Positions 1-13,700 of a stretch of DNA of 64,000 nucleotides are shown here, one piece after another (position 1 is the first letter of the stretch; the number at the start of each line of letters is the position of its first letter). This DNA is from Mycteria americana. Its lineage: Eukaryota > Chordata > Aves > Ciconiiformes > Ciconiidae. The notes under the pieces are model-generated. The model was not told the origin of the DNA. It searched no databases and was given only the letters and a program-made list of their open reading frames with translations. Both the position numbers and the translations under genes were made by a program. The DNA lies in NCBI RefSeq assembly GCF_035582795.1, contig NC_134368.1, forward strand, positions 9,322,501 through 9,386,500. The letters run 5' to 3'.

Positions 1-2853
1 CTTCTGAATATTCCACTGATCCAACCTGTTTGGCTAGCTAGTGGCCTAGAAAAACTTCTTTAAAAAAAAAATCATTCTACTGGCTGTTCTGATACTCAGG
101 TACAGATTAACACACCACCACCCCCTGCTCCCCTTTAAAAATCTCATCTAATTGTTTCTCTTCTAGCATAGGGACTCCAATACTGCCTCATTCTGGTTCT
201 CCACATAAAGGATTAAAGTTACTGATTCACTCCAGGATTATTTAAGGTGGTATTTTATGGCTCGTGTTACTCAGGAGAGCAGATTACATCTATCTGTTAG
301 TACCTCAAGCCTTAAGTTAATTTAAGATAGCCTCATCAGCCTGGGTGTACTCTTGAAAAGTTCTGCCACTTTACTTGTGCAAAACTTAGATATACCCTGA
401 GGTTAGGAATAGCGTGAATAGAAGCCAATTCACTGATCACCTAATTCTCTGCATAGCTGTTCCAGTATACCACCACCAAACTAGACAGCTTGAGTATTAC
501 TACTCGCTACAGCAAGTGGGTAAGCAGCCCAAGCACCTGGTGTCTCCTGATAACACGCAAACTGTCACACATCAAAGTGTCAGCTACTAACCTGCACTTC
601 AAGGTTAAGACGACAGAATCAAGTGGACACAAAATACCAGTTTCCAGGTATGCAATATGTAGTTTTCTACAGAAATCTTGCCTTACTCATTTCACATTGG
701 GTAGAAACACATCATTTAACATTAATACTTTATTCTAGATTGATGTTCAGCTGCGTGAACTATTTGTAGCTTAAGACATGAATGGGTTTGTTCTTGGCTT
801 CATGTTACTCATTACTAACCTTTAAAACATTCAGAAGTAACACATTCTCAAAAAAACACTTTTATGAAAATAGTTTAGTACCATCAGTTACTAAGAGTCA
901 AGCGGCACAGTGGAAGAACTGCATTAAGCTTTAAGTTGCTGCCTCAAATTAGATGCATTAACCATTAAAAAAACTAGTGGTAAGCAGCCATGACTTGAAA
1001 TAGTGTTCCCAAGTAGCTTCATATGCAATTGTCTGTCAGGCCTATCATCAAAGTTAAAAACCAGTTACCATGCTACCTGGGAAGTCTAGTTTAAACCCCT
1101 TTTAGCCATTATGTAGAAGCCTTAAGTAAAGACATCAAATGATTCTAATTAAACATGGAAGAGTTTGGCTTGACCTTAAGACCACTTTTATTGAAGGGGA
1201 TATAGGAAAAAAGTTCCAAAGCAAATCGTGGCTCAAGCTACAATTAGCTATTACACGACAAAAACACTTAAGAACAACCAGGGACAGTGTGACCAGAAAA
1301 TGTGCCATGAGAAAAGCATCTGGGGAAGGCAGAGAGGGCTTACTCCAAGATAGTTACTCCAAGACTAACTATCACTTTGCTGCCTTCTCTGGAAAAAATA
1401 CATGCTAGGAAGGCTGTCTCCTTAACACCAGAGTGTAGCTCCATCCTTATCCCTATGCCACTGCTTCCTCTTGGAAGGTTTCCCCATCAGATCAAACTAC
1501 CAGATTTTAAGAGTGCCCAACAAATTAGATAGTTAGTAGTATTGCTTACAGCTAGGATACTCGCTTGAGTTGAAAGGTTTAAGTGTCTGCACTGAGCCAG
1601 ATGGTGTTTTAACACCAACACCCAGAAATTCCATTTTAAAGATAAAACCAGGTGAGGTGACTTTAACAAAAGGTTAACAAAAGTGTCCACCTAGCTCTTC
1701 TAGCAGTTTTTCTAGAGAACAGAGCTAATGGACACCTACTGAACTAAACTGCTTTCTAAGGAGTCTGCAAAAGATCAAAAACAGGCTTACCCATTATAAC
1801 TAAGCTTAAATTCACCCCAGTGGCCTGCACACAAATAAATAGTTTTTAAGGTCTCCCTCAGAGTCAGAGGATGGTGCTAACACACACATATCCTAGCCTA
1901 GTATCAGTCTCAAATACATGGCTTTCAGTATTTTCCTGCATTGTTGTCCACAGAACATCACTAGTAGGAAATGAAGTTGAAGAGTCATAAGTAAATGCAA
2001 TTCCATTTATTTTCCAGCAACATCCCATACAAAAGTAATGGAAACATTAACTGCTTTCAGCAGAAAATCTGTACAGTGTTATCATTTACAACAGTTTTAC
2101 ATTTAAAATCAGCAAATTAAAAAGAAACAAGCATTTAACCTACACATTGTTTTCTTCACTGTATTAACAAATGACTCATGACTATTTACAAATTTCAAAT
2201 TCAGGCTACTGCTTCTTAAAGCATTATTGCCTGGGCTTTACCATACTGACCTCCAATTTTTTGAGACTATTTTATTTCCAATCAGAAACATTTTTGCAAA
2301 TAAAAAAGAATCTGCTTTTTTTAAAAAAAAAAAAAAGGTAAGGCAGTTTATTCTTACAGTAAATACTGCAGTAGATGAGTTTACTAGTACTAATCAGCAG
2401 TGTGGCTCAGCTACCACCTGCATTACTTCAAGTCAGATCCTTGTAGTAAAGTCAGATGGAAAAGCAAGGTAACATACAGATGCTCAAAAATATCTCCCTA
2501 CTTTGCTCTTGATCTGCAGGTGGACAACTGAAATTATGGACACAATGAGGAAAAAAAAATCAGTAAGATCTTGATGAACTATTTATAATTACTTGAGGAT
2601 AGCATTGCCTTTGGCCATTTTTTTCTATTGAAAGGTTTTATTAAAAAATCTGATATACATAAATTAAAAGTTAAAAAGAAGTCACACAACTGTATTTTTA
2701 CATAAGTTTGGTCCAGAGAATATGTAGACCAACCACAACTTAGAGAACAGTCTTCAACTTTGCTTAAGCTTTCTTACTATTAACATTTTATGAATCAAGC
2801 TAACCTCTCAAATTTAAAAGAAACTTACTCTAAAACAGTTTGCACGAGACTAC
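1..2853. other. SLBP 3' UTR and downstream flank, no gene recognised
   Basis: AT-rich sequence without a convincing coding exon on either strand. The SLBP 3' UTR must begin just left of 2854. AATAAA signals on the minus strand occur near 2637-2642, 2270 and 2004, and the first is the simplest choice of poly(A) site. In human the next gene on this side is FAM53A, but nothing recognisable from it lies here. Left of about 1.9 kb I see only unique sequence and short A/T runs. Confidence 0.5.
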
Positions 2854-5800
2854 TTAACTCACAGTATCAAAATCTTTAAGTGGTTCACTCAAACACACTT
2901 CCAAGTCAAATTCACCTTCTGCTGGACAGTCGACATGCCTAACTTTGGTAGGGGTGCCAGAACAGGTATCCTGGAATACAAAGTCAGTTCATAATTAGCA
3001 GTTAAGTACAGGTTTAGTTATGCAATAATTCGTTTCACTCCTGTAATTTGTTTAGACCACCCTACAACAGAGGCTTACAAACAGCTTACAGGCCATACAA
3101 AAACCCAAGGCTAGTCTTAAGACTAAAGAGATTTAAATGAAGGTTGCTGCCCATTCAACCGCGTTCTAAGATTTCCTGCAAATGTTTTAAGGGTCTATAT
3201 ATGCATACATTATACCGATTCAACATTCACCAGAGAAAGAAATCCAGCAAGAAAAGTGTTACTAGATCTTTACTGAAGGTTACTGCTCAGCTGTACTAAA
3301 TGCTTTCTGGATAAAAAAGAGCCTACTTCAAAAAGTCTGAGCGTGCTAAGGAAATTACATCCTATTTTAACATTAGGTATTGCAATCTAAAGTAGTATTT
3401 CCACTGTACATCACAGTTCATAACTGACATGCTTTGAACAGATAAATTTTCTTTCGCAGGCTATGAAAAGTGAGATATCTGTCATTTGAGATGGTCACTC
3501 AAGTTTTAACTCTCTGAAATCAGACTACACAGAGACATTGAGCTGGGAAAAAAATCTGAATTTAAGATCACTCAGCTTTATAAACAGTCCCTAAACACAG
3601 AAGATTATGGAATTCCTCGTGTATTCAGGCTACTCTGGATCTAATTCCAAGTAATGGACCTATTGTTAACAAATATTTATGCAAGTGACAGATATGCTTA
3701 CATCATTATCTTGACAGCTTGTTTGAGATTCAGTAGAATTGCTTCCAACAGATTCTGTCTCCATCTCACCAAGGTCAACAGGACTCCTGTAAAATAATTA
3801 AAAAGCATACAGCTTAAAACAAATTCAGTTCTTTAGTAGTAAGTTGCACTTTGTAGGTGCAGTTCTGAAAATGAAGGCCAAACAAGAGCAAAGAGACCTA
3901 CAGAGATTATAAGGACAGTGGTAGCAAACTGCAGAGACCAAACGGGACAGCAGGTCAACTCAATACAGCCAAAAGGGACAAGGACTAAATTAAAGTCTTG
4001 AGACTGAATACTGCGACTTGTCAAAGACAAATACCCAACACTCAGACAATGCCTCAATACAAGTGATGACATATGATATTATGGAAGAGCAAGGAATTTC
4101 TTTTTTCCAGACAAAGTTTTCATCAATTTGTTTTGCAACATAAGATTTAATACCCACTATACACAGAACTAGACCCAAGCGTCTGAAGATAGACTAGGTT
4201 TTCAACACCAATGTACACAGTAGGCTTCAAGCGGAAATACCAAACCAACTCCCCTCACATCGATTACAAGTAAAAGGAAGCTAAAAGTAAGCCTTTGCTT
4301 TTAGATACCATTGCTCCATATTGGTTTTAAAATCAGCATCACTGTTAGGGAAAAACAGTAGTTTATTACTACAAAACCGATTCCTGAGGAATTAGTTACA
4401 TCTGTGTCCCCTTCATTCTGTAGTCCCACAGTTTTATTTTGGGTGTTCCCTCATCAGCTATATTGCTTTCTATAGAGGAAAATAACTAGCTGCATTATTC
4501 CACATCTTCCAGAGCAGAATACCATAGTAGCTTGGACTGAACGCTTGTGGCCACGATTTTAATTTAATGGTACCTTGAGATGATTTTACAAGTACTTTCC
4601 TCCTCTCTGCTGAGAAGTAAGAATTTATACCACTGTTCTTGAACTAGCAAGTAAGAAGGCTATGAGGCAGGTTCTCGTACATTGTATCAGTCCAAGCTCA
4701 ATATTCATGAGATTTGTTAATTAGTGAGAACTCTCCAGCACTGCTTCTACCACAGATTAATCTGCAGACTGCTCTGAAAGAATCAGCTTGCCTTGATGGT
4801 GTGGTATTTTCTTTTATAGAGTACTGCAGAATAAGCTCTGATTTCACCCAGCGGACACACGTTAAAGAAGTGAGGGATATATATGTATGCCTCTGCAAGG
4901 ACACTGGGTAAGTCTAGGCCCACCAACTAGGTCCAGAAAGCTGTTAGATATTTTGACTGAGAAGGAACCGAATAGCACTAAGTGTGGATAAGTAACTAAG
5001 GAAAACATTCAGCAATCACTGACTTGTCTCAAAAAGAGCTATGCTTTTTTAACATGAGATTTTATATATAAATTTCTATAAAGGTATCTTGAATACTGTA
5101 TACATACATTTCTTGCAGATCACATCCTTCTTCAGTAGGTGGATCCCAGGAATGCAATGCAACTTTCCATAATTTAATTTGCTGGTCCCATGACCTACGG
5201 CTGTACTTCTTAAATTTATTTGGAGTTCTGGGATGAACTCCTGGTATACGATGACATCTATTCCGATATTAGACATGAAAAATTCATTAGTGTTTTTCAC
5301 ACATACATAACACGTAGTTTTAAATGTTCAGACTGATTGCGTGCTACAGAGACTCATTACAACACAGCAAATTCTAAGTTACTATATTATTTATGAGAAT
5401 ATAATACTGTGCAATTCCAGCACACAAGTGAAAAGTTGTCAGCTCCATATAAACTTTAGTTTTTCTGTCTAGTCAAATGAAAAAAGGATTATCAATCATA
5501 GGTCTGAAAACCTTATTCCAAACTTAAGAGGAACTACAGTCCATTTTGTCTTTTAGTTTACTAATGAGAAGACGGACTGCAAAAAGCAGTTTCGTTTCTT
5601 CCTAGTTGACAAGCACAACCTAAAGAACTTTCAGTTCCATTTCTGCAGCATGAGAATGTTTGAAGGGATACTCCTCATATACCAACTTGTAAAAATAAAA
5701 ATCCATGTCTCTTTTGAGTGTTAGTGTGACTTATCAGTTAAAAAAAGAGTCTTAGAAAGTTTAATTTGTAGATGCCTTCTATTTGAATATGTCCCAGATA

Positions 5801-8800
5801 CCAAGTTTAGTACATTAATATGCTTATAAAGAACAGGTACGACTTACAATCGAACATTTAGTTTTCCGGAAACTCAAGCAGCTTACCTAGGAACTTCTTT
5901 AATATATCTATCATATGCAATTGTGTTTTTTCCGTAGTTGATCTGTTTTTGTCTTCTCATCAAAACCACTTCATCTGTCTCAAGTTCTACTGTCACAGTG
6001 GACTCCTTTGAATCAGAACTAAAGAAAAAACATTTTAGATTTAGGACTACTAGAAAACAAGTGACACTCAAACAAACCCATATGTAGAAGATTATAAAGA
6101 AACACGTTAACATTTTTCAGATGAACACTTGGGATGTTACTGAACTACGATGTTAGAGCAGACTTAAGATGAACTATTTCAAACTGAGCATTTTCAGAAG
6201 CAACAATGGTATATGTGAAAATTCAGACCTATTGTCAGGATTTTCCTCAGCCGAGCTAGAAGTTTAACCTACCTTCCAGAGGAGGACTTCCTTTCTCTTG
6301 AAAATTCATTTATCAGGAGTTTTCTTCTGTATCTGTAAGAGTTCAAATTCATATTAAGAATATACACAAAGAGAACATGTAAGACTCCACTGTCACAGCT
6401 CACAAGTTGATTTTACTTCTCAGCTAAGGAGTTAAGAAGTCTCCTCAGTCTTGAACTCAACCCAGACACTGTAAACTGCTTTCCACTATGGAACTGATGT
6501 TTCAGTTTTCCCCTAAAAAAATTATGATGACTTTCTTTTCCTAAGTCTTTTCCCTAAAAATCTTTTTATAGCAATGATATGCAAAAACAGTAATTAGTGA
6601 AAGGACATGCAAAGTAATTCAATCTAAGAGATTTAGGAAAGGATTCTTCCAAAAGGGAGGTATTTAGGGATACACATCAACTCTCCAGAGAGTATGCTAT
6701 GTCTTTCCTGCAGGACTTAAGCCAAAGCTGACCTAAAAGCAGCAGACAAGAAGCTAAGGTTGGTCTGATTTTACTGCAAGGGTGAAGTTAAAAATAAAAG
6801 TCAATACAGATTCTACAAGACACCTACCATTTCCCCTCCTTTCCCCACTTCATCTTAAACACCCGTGGGTACCTTGCAATTTCTTTGTTAACACTAGTCC
6901 TCATTTCATCTTCTTCCACTGCAGTTCCCCAATCTGAACAGCGGGAAAGGGGTCCAGGGCCTTCCGGTGTTGTAAAACTAGAAAGACAAAAAAAAAGCCT
7001 CTACATTTTATTTTATTGTATTTCCCAGCATCACCCCCAGCATCTCCCCCATTCACAGCTTGATAACTATTTAATATATTAATTTATAGTACTCACAATG
7101 GCTGTGAAAATCTTGTATTGTTCTATTAAAATGTTATAATTGTAAAATTAAGCATCAGTTGAGAGTGCCACCTTGAGGTTGTGTGGTTTGGGGTTTTTTT
7201 TTTTCCTTAAAAAGTTTTTGTAGCTATCTATAGAAGCATACCACTGTAGCATGTAACCTAGCCTACACTTTCAATACCTTTAACCTGGTGTCCTTCAGAA
7301 GACAGTATGTGAAATACCAAGTTTACTCACTTATTTTCACTCCACTAAATGAGTTAACAAATATTTATTCTTTCATGATTACAGACTCATTAGCTATATA
7401 AGAGACAGAATTAAATTGTACAGCTAATTAAAATTATATGATAGCACCAGGAGTTTCTCCATGTGAAAATATACTTAGTAGAGAAGGCAAAGGCACAAAA
7501 AAAGCAGGCAATTTTTAGCTAGTAAACTGAGATTTGCTATGACTTTGCAAAATGGTATTTAACAACTTTATTGTAGTCCATTAGCATCACAAGCAGATTC
7601 AGACTGTTGCAGGGGAATAAGCATACATCCCTTCCCAGCCAACAATAGTTGTCTACATTCAGATTATTGAATATGTTTTCTAGTTTCTGTCCTCCTGATG
7701 ACTAATTTTACTAAAGTACAAACTCAAAACCATATCCTACAGACCAGAGCTTTTTCAGTAGATCTGCAAATGCTCTGGAGACGTACCAGGATTCCATGCA
7801 AAGAAGTCCCTTGAAGTCAGGGAATTAGATCCATCTGCGCTAAAACCAGTTCCAACTCCCTCCCTGCTCCCAGCTCAGAAATAGGCTTGCACTACTTTGA
7901 AGTTTTTGTTAAATTCAAACTAAAAGTACTTTTTAGATGAAACTCAGCTACCAACTCAGAAAAATTAAAAATCCATAGCAAACAGTACAGGTCCCTCTGC
8001 AAACATCTGTCCAACCTCCAAGGATTTTTAGCATTTGCTTATATGGATTTCCAGCTCTGCAGAAAATGCAGGCCACACTCAATTATTGCTCTCCCATGAT
8101 AGAGAACAGCACAATCCCAGAAGCACCTGGTTAGTCCCACCATCTGAGCTTTTTCCTCACTACTGTGTCATACCTTTTTATACTTGTTTGTTTCTGTACC
8201 TGTGCTGTGTATACAGAGAATTAGGGAGAACGTGGGAGGGTCTACAGCTTTTTCTCTCAATAAATTTTCACTATGACAGTACTGGTGCCAGCCATAATAA
8301 GCTTAGCTCTCTTTCTTCAGACCCTCATCCCCACATGCCATTTCACACTTGGTGAGAAGCTCTGGTGCTGTGATAGGACCTGCAAATGGTGCTGAAACTC
8401 TGCCAGAGCTGCAGAAAAACAATGCTGTAGCCCCCACCCCAGACTGAATCTGTTGTATGACCCAGCCTCCATCCTGATCCTCTTCCCGTTTTAAAATTTT
8501 ATTTTGACAAGGTTGAAAAAAGTAGTTTTAGCGCAGGAAGAGAACAACTTTAGAGCTGAATCCAAACTAAACCAGAAAGTACACCTGTTCAATTCAGTAT
8601 TGGAAGACGCACAAAAGCATTGCTTACTTAGGTTGAAAGCGATGGAGCAATCTGTAAAGTTTCATCTTTGTACTCCTATTCAAACATACTTCCCCAAATT
8701 AATTTAATTTACTCTGGATATTGTAATTTGAGACACTGACCAATGTCTTCGCTGCTTACTATCAGCAAAGAAAAATGGGTAGTTACAGGGCACAACCCAT

Positions 8801-10216
8801 CTCATTCTAGATTAGAAATCTAGATTCAATCAACTGGGCTGCAGGCCACAACTCCCGTCCACTGATAAAAGGGACTCAAGGGACCATGACATGAATAGCT
8901 CAGATATAAACAGTGATATAAAATAAGATACTTTCACTGAACTGAAGTTCACCTGTGCTGGGAAATGGTAAGGAAGGCAGCGAGCAGCAGTACGAACAGA
9001 GCAAGTGACCTCAGAAGTGGACCCCAGCACACATGTGCTGACAGGCACAACTTTTCAAGATGGTCTGTTCTGCCTTCAGAAATATGAAGACAGATGACTT
9101 TTAATTTTACCACAACAGTACGTACAGCTTTTATCCACAAACAAACATAACTGGCTCGTGCAGTTATGCTTCACAATAAATAGCAGCAAGCAAGAATGAA
9201 ATAGGACAGAAAATGATGAAGAAAATAATTCAGGCCATAAAAATGAAAAATGTTTGTTATTAAGAAGTGACTCCAAGATAAGAACACTGCACTTGATTCT
9301 TTTCCCTCCTTTAAGAGCAGCTATTTATGATCGATGAGTGATTTATAAATAGGCAGGTCTTGAAAAACTGAGTACAAGAGTCAATTCAACAGCTCCTGGT
9401 GAACAAAAGAGCAGAGAGTTGTTTCTATTGCAAGCGTTGCCTACCTGTCCAGCCTGTTGTCAGAAGGCCTGTACTTGTTTTCATCAGAAATGGATGAATC
9501 GGATTCATTCTGCTTTCTCCGCTTTCCATCTGCGCCACGTTTCCTTCCTTGGGACCAGCGAGGCGGAGGCTGTGGGCTGGCAGCAGACAAGCCAAGAGAA
9601 GGTGAGCATGCTAGGTGCTTTTATTTTATTAACCTCTTCGAAACACCATCCCATGCAGACATCGTAGTTTACTTATTAATTTTACTTCAACAAATCAAGC
9701 TTAGCGACACAAGTAGGTGTGGGCCTTAAGAGTCCCTCGGAGGGAGGCTCACCCCCGTAAGGAAACTCCGCTACTAACGGCCCCACAACTTCCCCTCACG
9801 CCCGCCCTGGCAGACAATGGGGGAACGGGAGACCTGGGCATTTACACCCCTTCCCCCCGCGGGAGCTTCAGCCCCGCTTCCCTCCAGGCGGCCCAGCCCA
9901 GCCCAGCTTCGCCTTCGCTGGGGACCCGCACCTCAGCGAGGGGAGAGCAGCAGCCCCACGGGCGAACATGGCGGACCCCGGGCGGCGGCGCGTGGGGGCC
10001 GTTGGGGGTGGGGAGGCCGCGCGCAGGTGCGCGCGGGCCGCGGTTTCCCCCCCGACCCCGGGGCCCGCCTAAGGGACGGGAGCGAGGGCGGCTACCGCTG
10101 TACCGGAGGGAAGAAGGGGGAGGGAGGAGTGCCGGTACCGCCACCCCTCACCTCAGCCCGCGGCGGCCCTACCTGCTCTTCGTGCCGCCGTGCGGGCTCC
10201 TCTGGCGGAAGGACAT
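2854..10216 (-). CDS. SLBP: SLBP, histone RNA stem-loop binding protein (8 coding exons, 274 aa)
   Basis: SLBP binds the conserved 3' stem-loop of replication-dependent histone mRNAs and is needed for their processing, export, translation and decay. Coding exons in transcript order: 10173-10216, 9445-9576, 6873-6977, 6273-6332, 5887-6018, 5108-5257, 3702-3786, 2854-2970. All have AG/GT borders and sum to 825 nt. The start is [11 protein letters not shown] at 10216. Exon 3 carries the degradation motif FTTPEG and the translation-activation stretch [14 protein letters not shown]. Exon 4 carries [15 protein letters not shown]. Exons 5-6 encode the RNA-binding domain (about residues 130-200) with [40 protein letters not shown] and WDPP. 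Exons 7-8 give the acidic tail ending [11 protein letters not shown]. Length and exon layout match vertebrate SLBP (human 270 aa). Exon 6 is preceded by a poor pyrimidine tract. SLBP belongs between FAM53A and TMEM129 in human, which fits this locus. Confidence 0.95.
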
Positions 10217-10790
10217 GGCGCGGGGTGCCCTCGGGAGGGCTGGAGGGAGAGCCGGACGGCGAGGGGACCGGAGCGGACTGCGAGGTTGCGGCGAGCCGTG
10301 AGGAAGAGCACCCTTCCTTCCCGCTCAGCCCTTTCGCATCTCCCGCCGGCGCTGACTGACGCGGACTGACACCGCCCGCCCCGCCTCCCCGCGGGGCGCC
10401 TGCGCCGGCCCCTCCATGGGGACAGGTGCGCGAGGGGGGTGCGGGGGAGAAGGGGGAACGCGCGGCCGCCAACCCGCGTCCTCTCCCCGCCCGCCCCGCC
10501 GAGCCGAGCCCGCTGACGGGCGCGAGGCAAACACGCTCCCCGCCGCGGCGCCCCGGCACACGCGGCCCCGAGGACACTTACCACCCCCGCGGCCCGTGTA
10601 ATGGTTTAGCCCGCTCCCGCCGGCCCCGCCCCGCCCCGCCCCGGGGCGTGTTGGCGGGAGACTCGAGCGCGGCGGCGCGCAGTTTTGGCGCGCGCTGGCT
10701 GCGGAGCGGGGCGGGGGCGAGCGGCGGGACCCACAGCACCGCAACCTGCGGCCCGGGAGCGAGGCGCTGCCCGTGTTAAACAACAAAAAA
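10217..10790 (-). promoter_or_regulatory. SLBP CpG-island promoter with E2F-like and GC boxes
   Basis: A CpG-rich block runs from about 9.78 to 10.78 kb and covers SLBP exon 1 and its upstream side. Visible sites are a run of CCCCGCC GC boxes at 10624-10643, TTGGCGGGA at 10651-10659 and TTTTGGCGCG at 10683-10692; the last two resemble E2F sites. No TATA box is seen. SLBP protein is S-phase restricted, so E2F input would make sense, but this is inference. Long open frames on both strands here come from GC-rich composition. Confidence 0.6.
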
Positions 10791-10799
10791 TCGCCAAAA

Positions 10800-13700
10800 C
10801 AAAAGGAAAAATGCAGATTCCCGTGGTTTAAAGATGCAGGATTGCCGTCATCGGCACGGCTCTTTAACCCATGACGGGCGCGTGGTACTTCAAGGGCCAG
10901 GTCAAACCCTATGGCAGACCCTTATGACATACATTTGTATTTTATGAAATGACATGGCATTAAATAACGTTTCGTATCGATATTGAATAAGGTCGGGTGA
11001 TGCTGTGAGGTTGCTATGCTGTAGTAGGTGGAGTTTTCAGGTGTTTTTAATTGCAAATGGATGGTGTTTCCACAGACACGGTGAGATCCTTTTCCTCTGT
11101 GAGATCTGGTATATACTGACATTTTACAGCAGTAATTTAGAAACAACACGGAGAACTCCTACAGCAGAACGCAAGTGCAGCTTTAGATACAAATACCTTT
11201 GCAGCCCTCGCGGACTGAAGGCTGGTGGGACGCTTCAGAGAGCTGCATGCAAACTGGGCAGCGTTTTCTCCTGGCCTCGCTGCTGCTTCTTGGACACTGG
11301 ACGTAGCTATCACAGTAACAATAGCACAGGTAGTAAAGTTATCTCTAGGTAAAGTGATTTTTATCTCCACGAGCAAGCAAGAATTCATATTTAAAAAGGC
11401 ATTAGGTTATTTTGGGCATGTAATATAACTGTCAGATTTCTGCAGGTTTGGTATTCAGAATCTGATACAGCAGCAATGAGAATGGGATGTTTCTCTTGTT
11501 GTAGAACCAGATTAGAGTTTTCTTCCTTTTTTCAAGAGGTATTTTTCTTGCTTCTCAGACCAGCAAACATATCAACTGCGGTCAGATTAGGGTTAAAACA
11601 ATCGGCAGAGAGATATAATATTCTTAATTTAATAAAATTTATTGACATTAGTAAGATATAAAGCAAAGGAAATAACACTGTTCTCAAAGTAAACTTTTGT
11701 TTTGTTCTAGAATTAAGTTTCTAAGATACGCAGTTACCCCTGAGAGTGTTTAATTATGTGTTATTTTTCTGCTTGTTCAGATGCAGTCTTTGCATATTCT
11801 GATTCAGGAGATAGTCTGTTGTCAGTATACTACAAAAAAATCCATAACGATGCCTCAACTGAAACCTTAAAAATTATGAAAAAGTGCCTCCTGCTTCAGT
11901 TCACAGGAGCAACATGCGAGAGGAGAAAGCACACAGTCAGGATATTCATCCTTTTTTTCTCTAACAAAAGCCCCGGCCTATTTCACTGAATCCGTTTCTT
12001 CCCAGCACACTTAGGTAATACTCATTCATCCTAGACTTTCTGGTCATAAGTTTTCTGCTGTCAAAAGGTAAGTTCTCAATAATTACAGGCTTTGTAAGAG
12101 CTATCGTCACCTATGGCCACAGTAGCTCTTGCTTGCCATAGCAGCTGGCATAATTCTGCATTGATTCTAAGAATGCATTTTTTTCTAACTACATCTCACC
12201 TGTGTGTGATGAACTGAATCATCTGTTGCACTGGCCCAGCTGGCCTCTCCATTATTGGCATTCGGGTACTGCCTGAGGCATACAATTAACTTCTTGACAC
12301 TATCCACATCTTCATTGCTTCTTCTTAAAAAAAAAAAAATTACCACTGTACAACAGTTATGATAATAAAAGTTCAAAAAACCAGAGCAGAATTATAGTCA
12401 TGGTATCAGGATACAGAAAAGAGGATTTTAAATTTAGTTTTAACAACCTTTCTTCTGGATCATACATGGTTTGCATGTCAGTCTACGTTTTTACTGGATC
12501 AGTCTCATCTTTCCTAGGTAGCAGAAAGCCAGCAAATGTTGGCTCTTGTTACTTGACAGAAACACAGTTATACATTCATACCTAATCTAGCTCATGCAAG
12601 GTAATTGCATGGAGTCAGTATAAATTAGTTATTGAGCTCTGAAAACAATACAAAAATTCTCCAGGTTTCACCAGGAAAGCTTTCTAGTGCAGATGTGGCC
12701 TTAGTCCAAAATGCTTCTAATGATATTTAGGGATATGAGACTATTTCAAAAGCTGTAATTAGTTTGGGGTTTTTTTTTTTTCCCCTTTAACTTGCATATT
12801 TGTTTAGTAAGGTTGCAACAACCACTGCAGTTCTCAAGAATCTCTGCTCTTTGGCTTATCCAAAGACCGGACACTTAAACAGCAGTAAGGGAAAATTTAA
12901 CTGTCAGCTGAGCAGGTGCAAAGCAGCCCTGGAGTAGGTATTTGACAGATTGAAGAGCATAAACTTGTCTTCCAATAAACCTAACATTCGTTACTATGAC
13001 AGGCTATATTTGAGTAACACTTGCAAGATCAGCAATGAAGCGTGTTTGATGGACGGCAGAAGTAGCAAACAAAAGTTTGCTACTTCTAGTTTTTTTGCTA
13101 CCAAAAGTTTGGGTTTTTTTATTTTGAACAGCCTAACACACAAGCAACTACCAAAGCCCAGCAGTGTTTTTTGGAGAGACTTTCTGAGTACATATTGACA
13201 GGTGGTGTTTTGTTTTGTTGTTTTTTTTAAGAAGATACTTCATGCATAGCAAGGTTGAAGTGGATGTTGAGAGGGAAAATTTGCATCTCTTCTGTAGAAA
13301 TGAAGCATGGTTTCACAAACTACAACTTTCTTATGTAATTATTTTAAGAAATGAAAGTGAAAGGTGCCTGCTACTCTGGCTTGTGTTTCCAGTTATCATT
13401 TACATGGAGTTGGAACTCTTCACAAGTTGAGTAGAAAGGACATAGTCACCAGGCGCAGTGGGTGGCAGTACACACCTTCATGTCCTAGGAAGAAGGAATT
13501 GCCTAAACAGCATAACTGCAGCTGAAACAAGTATGTTGCTCTGGATCCATATTATCTAAAGTAATTAAGACAGTTGTCAGAGATACAGAATACGCAATAC
13601 ATATCTTAGTCTTTCTGCCTCTTCTTCACCACATGCTCCCATTAATTCCAGGTGTCTAGACTGAAATCTTGAGTAGTTCCAGGAACACATTTGTTTCTTT

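Noticed and set aside
9717-10797. Several long overlapping open frames on both strands
   Set aside because: They lie in the SLBP CpG island, are Pro/Arg/Gly-rich in every frame and match no family. GC-rich composition removes stop codons.
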